This document shows positions 7,717 to 15,745 of a DNA stretch of 35,094 bases, piece by piece. The translations under genes and the position numbers were made by a program. Each line of letters starts with the position of its first letter. The stretch's first letter is position 1. The DNA comes from Desulfatitalea sp. (GTDB lineage: Bacteria > Desulfobacterota > Desulfobacteria > Desulfobacterales > Desulfosarcinaceae). Location of the stretch: positions 1 to 35,094 of the forward strand of contig JAGTVD010000429.1 in the NCBI GenBank assembly GCA_018224505.1, in the 5' to 3' direction. Under the pieces are notes generated by a model that ran no database searches, was not told the DNA's origin, and saw only the letters and a list, made by a program, of their open reading frames with translations.

Positions 7717-8238
7717 TTATAAATTCAGATTGAAAACGCCTGGCAAGTGGCGATAGCCTTCAGCATAATCCAGCCCGTAGCCGACAAGGAAACCCTCCTT
7801 GACCTGGAGACATGCGTAATCCGCATCCAGATCGATCTGCCGGCGTTCGAATTTGTCGACAAATGCGCAAACTTTAACCGAACGCGGGTTGAAGCTGAGC
7901 AGGTGTTGCTTGAGAAAGGCCACCGTCAAACCGGTATCGAGGATGTCCTCAATGATCAGTACATCCTTGTTTTGGATATCGATCTCAAAATCTTTAAGCA
8001 GGCAGATGTTGCCGGATGATTGGCAATTGGCGCCGTAACTGGAGATACGAACGAAATCAACCGCCACCTGCCTGAGCTGCAGCTGGCGCATCAGATCGGC
8101 CATAAATACAAAGGCGCCTTTGAGCACGCCAATAAGCACCAGATCGGATTCCTGATAGTCAACTGAAATGTCTCGGGCGACCTCGGCGACCTTCCGGGCG
8201 ATGGCTTCTTTATCCAGGACAAGCGTTAATTCAGGCAT
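7717..8238 (-). CDS. hpt: Hypoxanthine phosphoribosyltransferase
   Basis: This purine-salvage enzyme converts hypoxanthine or guanine plus PRPP to IMP or GMP in the cytoplasm. The diagnostic PRPP-binding loop VLIIEDILDTGLT is at residues 93-105. Other family features are GVLKGAFVFMADL near 37-49, DFVRISSYG near 61-69 and a C-terminal VGYGLDYAEGYRHLP segment that carries base-recognition residues in this family. The length of 173 residues is normal. The ATG at 8238 lacks a strong ribosome site, but no better start is present. The gene is preceded by a 208-base region rich in hairpins and followed within 16 bases by the zinc-ribbon gene. Confidence 0.93.
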   Translation of the reverse strand: MPELTLVLDKEAIARKVAEVARDISVDYQESDLVLIGVLKGAFVFMADLMRQLQLRQVAVDFVRISSYGANCQSSGNICLLKDFEIDIQNKDVLIIEDILDTGLTVAFLKQHLLSFNPRSVKVCAFVDKFERRQIDLDADYACLQVKEGFLVGYGLDYAEGYRHLPGVFNLNL

Positions 8239-8295
8239 TGTTTCTGTTCATGTGTATGCACACAGACGTTTTCTTCACGACACGCGCCGTGGTGG

Positions 8296-8409
8296 AAAAA
8301 GCGCTGGTCAGCTCTTTTTCGCATCTGCCGCTTCATACCTTTATCGCCCGTTCGGCTCGGCAGCTTTAGCAGTATGGGCATACTGCCTACTGCAGCATAG
8401 GCAAAAGCT
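8296..8409 (-). promoter_or_regulatory. Structured region upstream of hpt (several hairpins)
   Basis: Four inverted repeats follow one another between cbpA and hpt. AGCTTT/AAAGCT (8362-8367 with 8404-8409) encloses two overlapping, mutually exclusive hairpins: TGCCTA/TAGGCA (8383-8388, 8397-8402) and GCAGTAT/ATACTGC (8369-8375, 8380-8386). Next is CTGCCG/CGGCAG (8325-8330, 8358-8363) with an inner GCC/GGC. Last is AAAAAG...CTTTTT (8296-8319) with a short GCT/AGC core. The last looks terminator-like and lies 57 bases before the hpt ATG. The set could be a cbpA 3' end, an hpt attenuator, or both. Confidence 0.45.
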
Positions 8410-8433
8410 ACATGAACAAAGTACTCTTGTCAA
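8405..8433 (-). promoter_or_regulatory. Candidate promoter for hpt
   Basis: On the minus strand a perfect TTGACA (8428-8433) is followed after 17 bases by TAGCTT (8405-8410). The -35 is excellent and the -10 weak. Transcription from here would give a leader of about 160 nt before hpt. Confidence 0.35.
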
Positions 8434-8446
8434 TAAATTTAATTCC

Positions 8447-9361
8447 TTACAGGCCCATATCCGCTAACTGGGAAATCAGCTTTTGTTGTTCCGCCGTCAG
8501 TTCTCGGGGCATGTCCACATGGACCACAACAAACAGATCCCCGCGTCCGCTACCTTTCATGTGGGGCAGGCCGAGCCCGGCAAGACGCATTCTGGTCTTG
8601 TGGCGGGTTCCCGGAGGTATGGTCAGGTTCACCTCCTTGCCCTCCACCGTGGGCACCGAGATCTGGGTCCCCAACAACGCCTGGCTCAGTTTTATGTCAC
8701 GATTGACCGAGAGATCGTAATTCTCCACGTAAAATCGGGGGTCGTCCATGAGCACCGATTTGATATAAAGATCACCTGCGGTGCCGCCGTAAGGGCTCGG
8801 TTCGCCTTTGCCGGCGATACGCAATTTTTTGCCACTGATCATGCCCTTGGGGATTTTGACGCTGATACTCTCAGAACGCCCCTGGTGCTGAAAGGCGACA
8901 TTTTTTTCGGCGCCCAAAGCCACCTCCCGAAGGGACAGGGGCAATTCGTAGACCAGATCGGATCCTTTGGGGACGGTCTGTCGGCCCTGCCGCCCACCCC
9001 CAAACGGAGACCCGGAACCAAAGGAGAAACGAAAACCGCCGTCGCCCGTGGAGAATCCCCGGCCACCCATTCCAAACTCGCGGAAAATATCGCCAAAATC
9101 AAAGTTGCGGAAGATATCTTCCTGGCTGAAGCGCTGTTTGAAATCCGCCGAGCCATAAGTGTCGTATTGCTTGCGCTTCTCCTCATCGCTGAGCACCGCG
9201 TAGGCCTCGCTGATCTTCTTGAACTTGTCCTCGGCCGCCTTGTCGTCCTTGGCATGGTCGGGGTGGTATTTCATCGCCAGTTTGCGGTATGCTTTTTTGA
9301 TGTCCGCGCTGCTGGCACTCTTGTCCACCTCCAGGATCTTATAGTAGTCGTTTTCCGCCAT
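8447..9361 (-). CDS. cbpA: CbpA-like DnaJ-family co-chaperone
   Basis: This is a J-domain co-chaperone that stimulates DnaK; E. coli CbpA also binds curved DNA. The N-terminus is a typical J domain (DYYKILEVDKSASSADIKKAYRKLA) with the HPD motif at residues 33-35. A Gly/Phe-rich linker follows at about 85-125 (GMGGRGFSTGDGGFRFSFGSG), then the two beta-rich substrate-binding domains with LPLSLREVALGAEKNV and IPPGTRHKTRMRLAGLGLP. The CxxCxGxG zinc-finger repeats of true DnaJ are absent, which points to CbpA. The 304-residue length fits. GGAGTG lies 8 bases before the ATG. It has its own promoter and is separated from fetB by 140 bases. Confidence 0.92.
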   Translation of the reverse strand: MAENDYYKILEVDKSASSADIKKAYRKLAMKYHPDHAKDDKAAEDKFKKISEAYAVLSDEEKRKQYDTYGSADFKQRFSQEDIFRNFDFGDIFREFGMGGRGFSTGDGGFRFSFGSGSPFGGGRQGRQTVPKGSDLVYELPLSLREVALGAEKNVAFQHQGRSESISVKIPKGMISGKKLRIAGKGEPSPYGGTAGDLYIKSVLMDDPRFYVENYDLSVNRDIKLSQALLGTQISVPTVEGKEVNLTIPPGTRHKTRMRLAGLGLPHMKGSGRGDLFVVVHVDMPRELTAEQQKLISQLADMGL

Positions 9362-9439
9362 TGAACCATCACTCCATCAAGCTGTTGTCGATCTTGAAAG
9401 CCACGTAACCATTGGAAAGTAAATTAAAATTAATCCAGA

Positions 9440-9468
9440 TAATAATAACCCCACGCCCCTCCGTCAAG
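9440..9468 (-). promoter_or_regulatory. Sigma-70-type promoter for cbpA
   Basis: On the minus strand TTGACG (9463-9468), a 17-base spacer and TATTAT (9440-9445) match the consensus at five of six positions in each box. The predicted start near 9433 gives a leader of about 70 nt before the cbpA ATG. Confidence 0.6.
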
Positions 9469-9501
9469 TCCGACCGCGCCTTGAATTCCATACCAGCCCG
9501 T

Positions 9502-10299
9502 CTACCCTTTCCGCAACCGATCCAGCCGCAACCGCTGACGTTCATCGAACAAACGCCGGGAGCCGAGCCAGACGGCGGTCATGGTACCGAGGCCGGTTCC
9601 GCCGGCAATCAGGAACATGATGAGGATCTGGTATTTGACCGCCTCCATGGGCGGGCTGCCGCCCAGAATCTGTCCGGTCATCATGCCCGGCAAACTGACC
9701 AATCCAGCGGCCATCATGGCATTGACGATGGGGATCAAGCCGCTGCGGATGCTTTCGTTGCGCAAACCGGCGATGGCTTGCCGCCAGGTCTGGCCCAACA
9801 TGAGCCGCCCTTCGATCAGGGTCCGCTGATCCCAGGCCGAGGCGGTCAGACGGTCCATGCCGATGGAAATACCGTTCATGGTGTTGCCCAACAGCATACC
9901 CAGCAGCGGAATGGCATATTGGGGTTCGTACCAGGGTTGCGGGCTGATGATGACGACCAGCGCCAGCACCGTAATGGCAAAAGAGGATACGAACATGGAC
10001 AAGGTGCCCAGGCCGAAGCTCCAGGCGCCCGTGAATCGCCGTTTCTGCCGGCTCATCACCTCACGTCCGGCCGCGAGAAGCATCACGCAGGCCATCAAGG
10101 CCACCCACCCGGGGTGCACATGGCCGAACAGTGCCTTGAGCACCAATCCGATCAGCAGCAGCTGCACGGTGGTACGCACGGCGGCCACCAGCAACTGGCG
10201 CCCCAGTTGGAGCCGCATGGAGCGGGAAATAATCGCCAGGACCACCACCAGGGCACCGGCCAGGGAAAGATCCAGGGGCGAAAGGGCAATGACGCTCAT
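9502..10299 (-). CDS. fetB: FetB-type ABC transporter permease (UPF0014 family)
   Basis: This is the membrane half of an ABC transporter related to E. coli FetAB (YbbL/YbbM), which has been linked to iron export and resistance to oxidative stress. The 265-residue protein is very hydrophobic with about six or seven membrane helices (for example ALVVVLAIISRSM, LLLIGLVLKALFG, ITVLALVVIIS). It carries the family hallmarks LLGMLLGNTMNGISIGMDRL and IVNAMMAAGLVSLPGMMTGQILGG. Its start codon overlaps the fetA stop by 4 bases, which shows translational coupling with the ATPase. Substrate assignment comes from the family, not from the sequence. Confidence 0.88.
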   Translation of the reverse strand: MSVIALSPLDLSLAGALVVVLAIISRSMRLQLGRQLLVAAVRTTVQLLLIGLVLKALFGHVHPGWVALMACVMLLAAGREVMSRQKRRFTGAWSFGLGTLSMFVSSFAITVLALVVIISPQPWYEPQYAIPLLGMLLGNTMNGISIGMDRLTASAWDQRTLIEGRLMLGQTWRQAIAGLRNESIRSGLIPIVNAMMAAGLVSLPGMMTGQILGGSPPMEAVKYQILIMFLIAGGTGLGTMTAVWLGSRRLFDERQRLRLDRLRKG

Positions 10300-10940
10300 G
10301 GGGTCGGCACCTCACCGGGGCGGTCCCCGATGGCCGCACCCTCAACCAGGGGTGTCAGCCGCCGACCTTCCAGTACGAGGATCGAATCGCACCGGCGCCG
10401 AAGCTGGTCCAGGTCATGGCTGACCCAAAGCAGCACCGGCCGGAGCTCCCGGCGTACGTCGTCCAGCAGCCCTTCCACGCGGGTGATGTTTTTGGGGTCC
10501 AGGTTGGCGGTGGGCTCATCGAGCAACATCACCCTGGGCTCCTGTGCCAGCATGCGCAGCAATGCCAGGCGCTGGCGTTCACCGCTGGAAAGGTGGCTGA
10601 CCTGCCATGCCATCGCCTGGGCGTCGAAGCCCAGCCGCTCCAGCCACGGCGGCGGGGGCGGGTCGAAGTGGTCGCCCACCGCATCAAACCACCAGGCACT
10701 CTCCGCCGGCAGCAGCCCCACCTGGCGGCGCCACTGGGGGGCCGGCATCCGGGTGGACGCCACCCCGTCGAGCAGCATTTGCCCTGCATGGGGATCCAGA
10801 TCGGCCAACGCCCTGAGCAACAGGGATTTGCCCGTCCCGGACGGTCCGGTCAGACCGAGGCACTGTCCGCCCGAAAGGTCCAGATCCACCTTTTCGACGG
10901 CGCGGCAGCTGAAATCCACCAGTTTAAAGGTGGTGTTCAT
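10296..10940 (-). CDS. fetA: FetA-type ABC transporter ATP-binding protein
   Basis: This is the ATPase partner of FetB. It contains Walker A GPSGTGKS (residues 32-39), the ABC signature LSSGERQRLAL (from 117), Walker B VMLLDEPTANLD (Asp141, Glu142) and the switch histidine in LLWVSHDLDQL. At 214 residues it is a compact ATP-binding domain, as usual for FetA. It begins inside the end of mnmG (17-base overlap) and overlaps fetB by 4 bases, so mnmG, fetA and fetB are probably transcribed together. Note the poly-proline run DPPPPPWL near residue 93, an unremarkable insertion between Walker A and the signature. Confidence 0.88.
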   Translation of the reverse strand: MNTTFKLVDFSCRAVEKVDLDLSGGQCLGLTGPSGTGKSLLLRALADLDPHAGQMLLDGVASTRMPAPQWRRQVGLLPAESAWWFDAVGDHFDPPPPPWLERLGFDAQAMAWQVSHLSSGERQRLALLRMLAQEPRVMLLDEPTANLDPKNITRVEGLLDDVRRELRPVLLWVSHDLDQLRRRCDSILVLEGRRLTPLVEGAAIGDRPGEVPTP

Positions 10941-12846
10941 GATCCTCCCGTGGGGCCCGGGCCCGCAGGGCCACCATCAGAACGGATATGGCAGCCGGGG
11001 TAATGCCCGAAATGCGCGATGCCTGCCCGAGGGATGCCGGCCGCACGCGGGTCAACTTCTCCTTCAGTTCATTGGAGAGCCCATGGACCTTTGCGTAATC
11101 GAAATCCTCGGGCAGCCGGATCCGCTCCAGGTGCCGGAACTTTTCGATCTCGCTCAACTGGCGCCGGATGTAGCCTTCGTACTTGATCTCGATCTCCACT
11201 TGCCGGGAGACCGTTGGCGCCAGCAGCACCTGCGCAGGTGCCAGGCGGTCGACAACGTCGTAATCAAGCTCGGCCCGTCGCAGCAGTTGATCCAGGGGGA
11301 TGCCATGTTCGATGGTGGTTGTGTTCCTGGATTCCAAATAAGCATTGACCGTCGAGTGGGGTTTGATCACCGTCGTGCGCACACGATCAATCTCCACCGC
11401 GACCTGTTGCCGGCGATCGGCAGCGGCCCGGGCGACATCCTCCGACACCAGTCCCAACTCCCGGCCGATGGCCATCAACCGCATATCGGCATTGTCCTCC
11501 CGCAGCATCAACCGGTACTCGGCCCGGGAGGTGAACATGCGGTAGGGCTCGCGGGTGCCGCGGGTCACCAGATCATCGACCATGACCCCCATGTAGGCCT
11601 GGGAACGGTCCAGCACGAATGGGGGGCGTGCCTGGATCCGGCAGGCAGCGTTGATCCCGGCCCACAACCCCTGGGCGGCGGCTTCCTCGTAACCCGAGGT
11701 ACCATTGATCTGGCCGGCCAGATAGAGCCCCGCCACCGCCTTGGTCTCCAAGGTGGGCTTGAGCTGAATGGGGTCGACATAGTCGTACTCGATGGCATAG
11801 GCCGGGCGGATGATCTCGGCCGCCTCCAACCCCTTGACGGCCCGCACCACCTGCACCTGAATTTCCAGGGGCAGGCTGTTGCCCAGGCCGCTGGCATAGA
11901 TCTCGCCGGTGTCGATGCCCTCGGGCTCCAAAATGACCGGGTGGCTCTCTTTTTCGCTGAAACGCACCACCTTGTCCTCGAAGGACGGGCAATAGCGTGC
12001 CGGCACCCCTTTGATCACCCCCCCGTAAAGGGCCGACAGGTGCAAATGGTCGCGCACCAACTGATGGACCCGCTGATTGGTGCGGCCCATGTAGCTGGGC
12101 ATGGTCGGCAAGTCGCTGGCCGACCCGGAAAAGGAGAAGGGGCGCGGAGGCATATCGACCGCTTGGGGGGTGAAACAGGAATAGTCGATGGAGGCACGGT
12201 CCAACCGTGGCGGGGTGCCGGTTTTCATCCGGCCGAGGGACAACCCGATTTGCGCCAGGCTGGCAGCCAGGCCGTACGCAGCGAACTCACCGGCCCGGCC
12301 GGCCTGGATGGCGGTAAAGCCGATGTGCACCAGACCGCTGAGAAAGGTGCCGGTGGCCAGCACCACAGCCGCGGCCTGAAAGCCGAACCCGGTTTGATCC
12401 ACCACGCCACGGACCCGGCCCTGCTCGACCACCAGCCGCTCCACCAGGGCCTGTTTGACATCCAGGCGGGGCTGCTGTTCCAGCACCGCCTTCATGGCCA
12501 TGTGGTAGCGTTTTTTGTCGTTCTGGGTGCGCGACGACTGGACCGCCGGTCCCTTCTTGGTGTTGAGGGTTTTGTATTGAATGGCCGTGCGGTCGGTGAT
12601 CCTGGCCATCTCACCGCCCAGTGCGTCGATCTCGCGCACCAGTTGCCCCTTGGCCATCCCGCCGATGGAGGGGCTGCACGGCATGGCCGCCACCTTGTCC
12701 AGATCGATGGCCAGCAACAGCACCGCGCAGCCCATGCGCGCGGCGGCCAGGGCCGCTTCGCACCCGGCGTGCCCGGCGCCGACCACGATCAGATCGTATG
12801 TTTTGGCGTAAGTTCCCATATGTTCCAGTTGCCCAGCGGCATTCAT
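10924..12846 (-). CDS. mnmG: tRNA uridine-5-carboxymethylaminomethyl modification enzyme MnmG (GidA)
   Basis: With MnmE, MnmG builds the cmnm5 (or nm5) group on wobble U34 of certain tRNAs, using FAD, NADH and methylene-tetrahydrofolate. The N-terminal FAD motif DLIVVGAGHAGCEAALAAARMG is diagnostic, followed by SIGGMAKGQLVREIDALGGEM, VQSSRTQNDKKRYHMAMK, AGQINGTSGYEEAAAQGL and the C-terminal SRISGITPAAISVLMVAL. Length is normal (about 630). Two starts are possible: 12846, or 12819 (MGTYAKTYDL), which puts the FAD motif at its usual distance from the start. Neither has a strong ribosome site; I favour 12819. mnmE is not in the window. The candidate promoter lies immediately upstream. Confidence 0.95.
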   Translation of the reverse strand: MNAAGQLEHMGTYAKTYDLIVVGAGHAGCEAALAAARMGCAVLLLAIDLDKVAAMPCSPSIGGMAKGQLVREIDALGGEMARITDRTAIQYKTLNTKKGPAVQSSRTQNDKKRYHMAMKAVLEQQPRLDVKQALVERLVVEQGRVRGVVDQTGFGFQAAAVVLATGTFLSGLVHIGFTAIQAGRAGEFAAYGLAASLAQIGLSLGRMKTGTPPRLDRASIDYSCFTPQAVDMPPRPFSFSGSASDLPTMPSYMGRTNQRVHQLVRDHLHLSALYGGVIKGVPARYCPSFEDKVVRFSEKESHPVILEPEGIDTGEIYASGLGNSLPLEIQVQVVRAVKGLEAAEIIRPAYAIEYDYVDPIQLKPTLETKAVAGLYLAGQINGTSGYEEAAAQGLWAGINAACRIQARPPFVLDRSQAYMGVMVDDLVTRGTREPYRMFTSRAEYRLMLREDNADMRLMAIGRELGLVSEDVARAAADRRQQVAVEIDRVRTTVIKPHSTVNAYLESRNTTTIEHGIPLDQLLRRAELDYDVVDRLAPAQVLLAPTVSRQVEIEIKYEGYIRRQLSEIEKFRHLERIRLPEDFDYAKVHGLSNELKEKLTRVRPASLGQASRISGITPAAISVLMVALRARAPREDHEHHL

Positions 12847-12862
12847 TGATTATGCGCTGTCT

Positions 12863-12891
12863 TTTATATACCCATTACCGGGCAAAGTCGA
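12863..12891 (-). promoter_or_regulatory. Candidate promoter for mnmG-fetA-fetB
   Basis: On the minus strand TCGACT (12886-12891), 17 bases, then TATAAA (12863-12868). The -10 is good and the -35 moderate. Transcription would begin near 12856, only about 10 nt before the first ATG, which favours the second ATG at 12819 as the mnmG start. Confidence 0.4.
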
Positions 12892-13207
12892 GGCCGTGGG
12901 GTTTGGATTACAGGGCAATCGCAAATCCGCATTGACACGGTGCATGGTTTCTCGGTGATGATCGGATCGTTTCAGCACATCAGGAGGTGCTCCCGGCTGG
13001 GGGTATGGCGCTGCGCGAAAACCCTGGTTTGGATTCCTGCATACCATTGCCTGCAGATCATATCCGCAAATTAGTGTTGATCCCGCATTCAAGTTTCGTT
13101 AGGCTGTTCTCAGCCGTTACTGACTGCAACCGGTTCCCCTTGCCTTCGATGCATCGCGCCACAGTTTTTTCCCAATGCTTGCAAAGCCCAAAGAAAGGTA
13201 TCCCACC
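12892..13207. other. Intergenic region between divergent mnmG and glgP
   Basis: Beyond the mnmG promoter I find no gene here. An 80-codon minus-strand frame (12850-13092) has no ribosome site and no recognisable composition. A small GGCTG-TTCT-CAGCC hairpin lies near 13103-13116. No convincing glgP promoter was identified by eye. Confidence 0.5.
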
Positions 13208-15682
13208 ATGTGCGCCACCAAAATCAACCGCAATGAAAAGCCGGAACCACCCGCGCCGACCCAAGGTTCCTTGAAAGAAGACATCCTGCACCACATCTGC
13301 TACACCCTGGGCAACGATCCCGAACGGCCCAGCAAATACAAGGTGTTCATGGGTCTGGCGTACAGTGTGCGGGACCGGCTCATCGAGCGCTGGATCAAGA
13401 CCCAGCGCGCCCTCTACGACACCCTGGCCAAACGGGTCTATTTTCTCTCCCTGGAGTTTCTGCCGGGTCGATTTCTGAAGAACTACCTGATCAGCCTGCG
13501 CATGGAGGAGGAGGCGCGCCAGACCCTTGCGGAGATGGGGTTCGACCTGGACGAACTCGAAGAGGAAGAGTGGGATGCCGGCTTGGGCAACGGCGGCTTG
13601 GGCCGCCTTGCATCGTGCTATATGGACTCCATTGCCTGTTGCGACCTGCCCGGCTACGGGTATGGGATCCATTATGACTACGGTATATTTCACCAGGTGA
13701 TCGATGACGGCTATCAGCGCGAGCAAGCCGACAATTGGATCCGCAACGGCAACCCGTGGGATATCAAACGGCGCAACTACCTGGTGCCGGTGCGATTCAA
13801 CGGCCGCACCGAAACCTATCGCGACGATTTCGGCCGGCTGCGCACACGGTGGGCCGACGCGGATGTGGTGATGGCCATGGCCTGCGACATCCTGGTGCCC
13901 GGCTACGGCGACGACTATGTCACCAACATGCGGTTGTGGGCCGCCCAATCCAGCCGGGAATTCAACCTGGAGACCTTCAACCAGGGCGATTACATCGGCG
14001 CCGTGGAAAGCAAGGTGATCAGCGAAAACATCTCCAAGGTGCTCTACCCCAGCGACGAAGGCATTTTCGGCAAGGAGCTGCGCCTCAAGCAGCAGTACTT
14101 TTTCGTGGCGGCCACCCTCAACGATATCCTGCGACGTTACCGCAAGATGCAGCGCGCCTTCGCCGATCTGCCCAATTTTGTCGCCATCCAGCTCAACGAC
14201 ACCCACCCCGCCATCGCCATCCCTGAATTGATGCGCCTCTTATTGGACGAGGAGGGGCTGGGTTGGGACGCGGCATGGGCCATCTGTGAAAAGACTTTCG
14301 CCTACACCAACCACACCATCCTGCCCGAAGCGCTGGAAACCTGGCCGGTGGAGCTGATGGGCCGGCTGCTGCCGCGCCACATGCAAATCATCTACGAAAT
14401 CAACCACCGCTTCCTCGAAGCGGTGCGCAGCCGGCATCCGGACGATCCGGGGCTGGCGGAACGGGTATCCCTGTTCGCCGAAGGGGAGACCAAGCATGTG
14501 CGCATGGCCCACCTGGCCATCGTGGGCAGTCACACGGTCAACGGTGTGGCCGCCCTGCACGGGGAAATCATCAAGCACCACCTGTTCAAGGATTTTCACC
14601 ACCTCTATCCCCATCGTATTCAACACGTCACAAATGGTATCACGCCGCGCCGATGGCTCAAACAGTCCAACCCCGCCCTGGCGGATTTGATCACATCGGC
14701 CATCGGACCGGACTGGATCGTTGATCTGTCGCAGATCAAAAAACTGGAACCCTTTGCCGACGATGCGGCTTTTTGCCAGCAGTGGGTGGCCACCAAACAG
14801 GATAACAAAAAACGTCTGGCCCGGTACATTCTACGCAAAATCGGCTTGGGGGTCGATCCCGACACGCTGTTCGACGTCCAGGTCAAGCGCATACATGAAT
14901 ACAAACGCCAACTGCTCAACGTGCTGCATGTGATCACCCTCTACAACCGCATCACGGACAGCCCGGACAAGCAGGTGATCCCCAGAACCGTCATTTTCGC
15001 CGGCAAGGCCGCACCCGCCTATCACCAGGCCAAATTGATCATCAAATTGATCAACTCGGTGTCCAGCGCGGTCAACAGCGACCCCCAAGTACGCGGCCGC
15101 CTGCGGGTGCTCTTTCTGCCTAACTACTGTGTCTCCCAGGCCGAAAAGGTCATTCCGGCCGCCGACCTGTCCGAACAGATCTCCACCGCCGGCATGGAAG
15201 CTTCGGGGACGGGCAACATGAAGATGTCCCTGAACGGCGCATTGACCATCGGCACCCTGGACGGGGCCAACGTTGAAATCATGGAGGCGGTGGGCAATAA
15301 GAACATTTTCATCTTCGGTCTGTCGTCCGAAGAAGTGGCCGACAAGCGCCGCAAAGGGTATGATCCCAATCACCACTACCGCAATGACCAGGAACTGAAA
15401 CGGGCCATCGATATGATCGCCGCGGGCCACTTTTCGCCCCAGCAGCCCGGCCTGTTCGCGCCTATCGTCCACAGTCTTCGAGAACAGGGAGACTTCTACA
15501 TGCTGTTGGCCGATTACCGGCCCTATGTCACCGCCCAGGATGCCGTGAACCGGCTGTTCGCCGACCAAGAGCAGTGGACCCGTCGATCCATTTTAAACAC
15601 CGCCCGCATGGGACACTTCTCCAGCGACCGATCAGTCATGGAATATGCCCGCAAGATATGGCATGTCCAACCGCTGGCCTAG
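13208..15682 (+). CDS. glgP: Glycogen/starch (alpha-glucan) phosphorylase
   Basis: The enzyme cleaves alpha-1,4-glucan with phosphate to release glucose 1-phosphate and depends on pyridoxal phosphate. Conserved blocks appear in order: YFLSLEFLPGRFLKNYL, GLGNGGLGRLASCYMDS, GYGIHYDYGIFHQ, NDTHPAIAIPELMRLL, TNHTILPEALETWP, HVTNGITPRRWL, DVQVKRIHEYKRQLLN and EASGTGNMKMSLNGALTIG, where the Lys near residue 672 binds PLP. I start at 13208 because AAAGG lies about 9 bases before this ATG; the upstream ATG at 13175 has no such site. The 824-residue length is normal. The next gene begins 63 bases downstream on the same strand and may be co-transcribed. Confidence 0.95.
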   Translation: MCATKINRNEKPEPPAPTQGSLKEDILHHICYTLGNDPERPSKYKVFMGLAYSVRDRLIERWIKTQRALYDTLAKRVYFLSLEFLPGRFLKNYLISLRMEEEARQTLAEMGFDLDELEEEEWDAGLGNGGLGRLASCYMDSIACCDLPGYGYGIHYDYGIFHQVIDDGYQREQADNWIRNGNPWDIKRRNYLVPVRFNGRTETYRDDFGRLRTRWADADVVMAMACDILVPGYGDDYVTNMRLWAAQSSREFNLETFNQGDYIGAVESKVISENISKVLYPSDEGIFGKELRLKQQYFFVAATLNDILRRYRKMQRAFADLPNFVAIQLNDTHPAIAIPELMRLLLDEEGLGWDAAWAICEKTFAYTNHTILPEALETWPVELMGRLLPRHMQIIYEINHRFLEAVRSRHPDDPGLAERVSLFAEGETKHVRMAHLAIVGSHTVNGVAALHGEIIKHHLFKDFHHLYPHRIQHVTNGITPRRWLKQSNPALADLITSAIGPDWIVDLSQIKKLEPFADDAAFCQQWVATKQDNKKRLARYILRKIGLGVDPDTLFDVQVKRIHEYKRQLLNVLHVITLYNRITDSPDKQVIPRTVIFAGKAAPAYHQAKLIIKLINSVSSAVNSDPQVRGRLRVLFLPNYCVSQAEKVIPAADLSEQISTAGMEASGTGNMKMSLNGALTIGTLDGANVEIMEAVGNKNIFIFGLSSEEVADKRRKGYDPNHHYRNDQELKRAIDMIAAGHFSPQQPGLFAPIVHSLREQGDFYMLLADYRPYVTAQDAVNRLFADQEQWTRRSILNTARMGHFSSDRSVMEYARKIWHVQPLA

Positions 15683-15745
15683 CTGTATCGGAGACACCGG
15701 CAGTCTTTCATCAATCGTTGCGACATAAAAATGGAGAAGGCACAC

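Noticed and set aside
8296..8409. Purine riboswitch upstream of hpt
   Set aside because: The conserved loop and junction bases of the purine aptamer (for example a TCTACC junction) are not present, although a junction-like fold is.
9412..12849. Plus-strand open frame of 1145 codons
   Set aside because: It is antisense to fetB, fetA and mnmG, which have clear motifs. The translation is rich in His, Gln, Gly and Arg, as expected from the opposite strand of GC-rich coding DNA.
12850..13092. 80-codon minus-strand frame upstream of mnmG
   Set aside because: No ribosome site, covers the mnmG promoter candidate and has no protein-like pattern.
13058..14206. Minus-strand frame of 382 codons opposite glgP
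   Set aside because: Antisense of conserved glycogen phosphorylase blocks, with no ribosome site.
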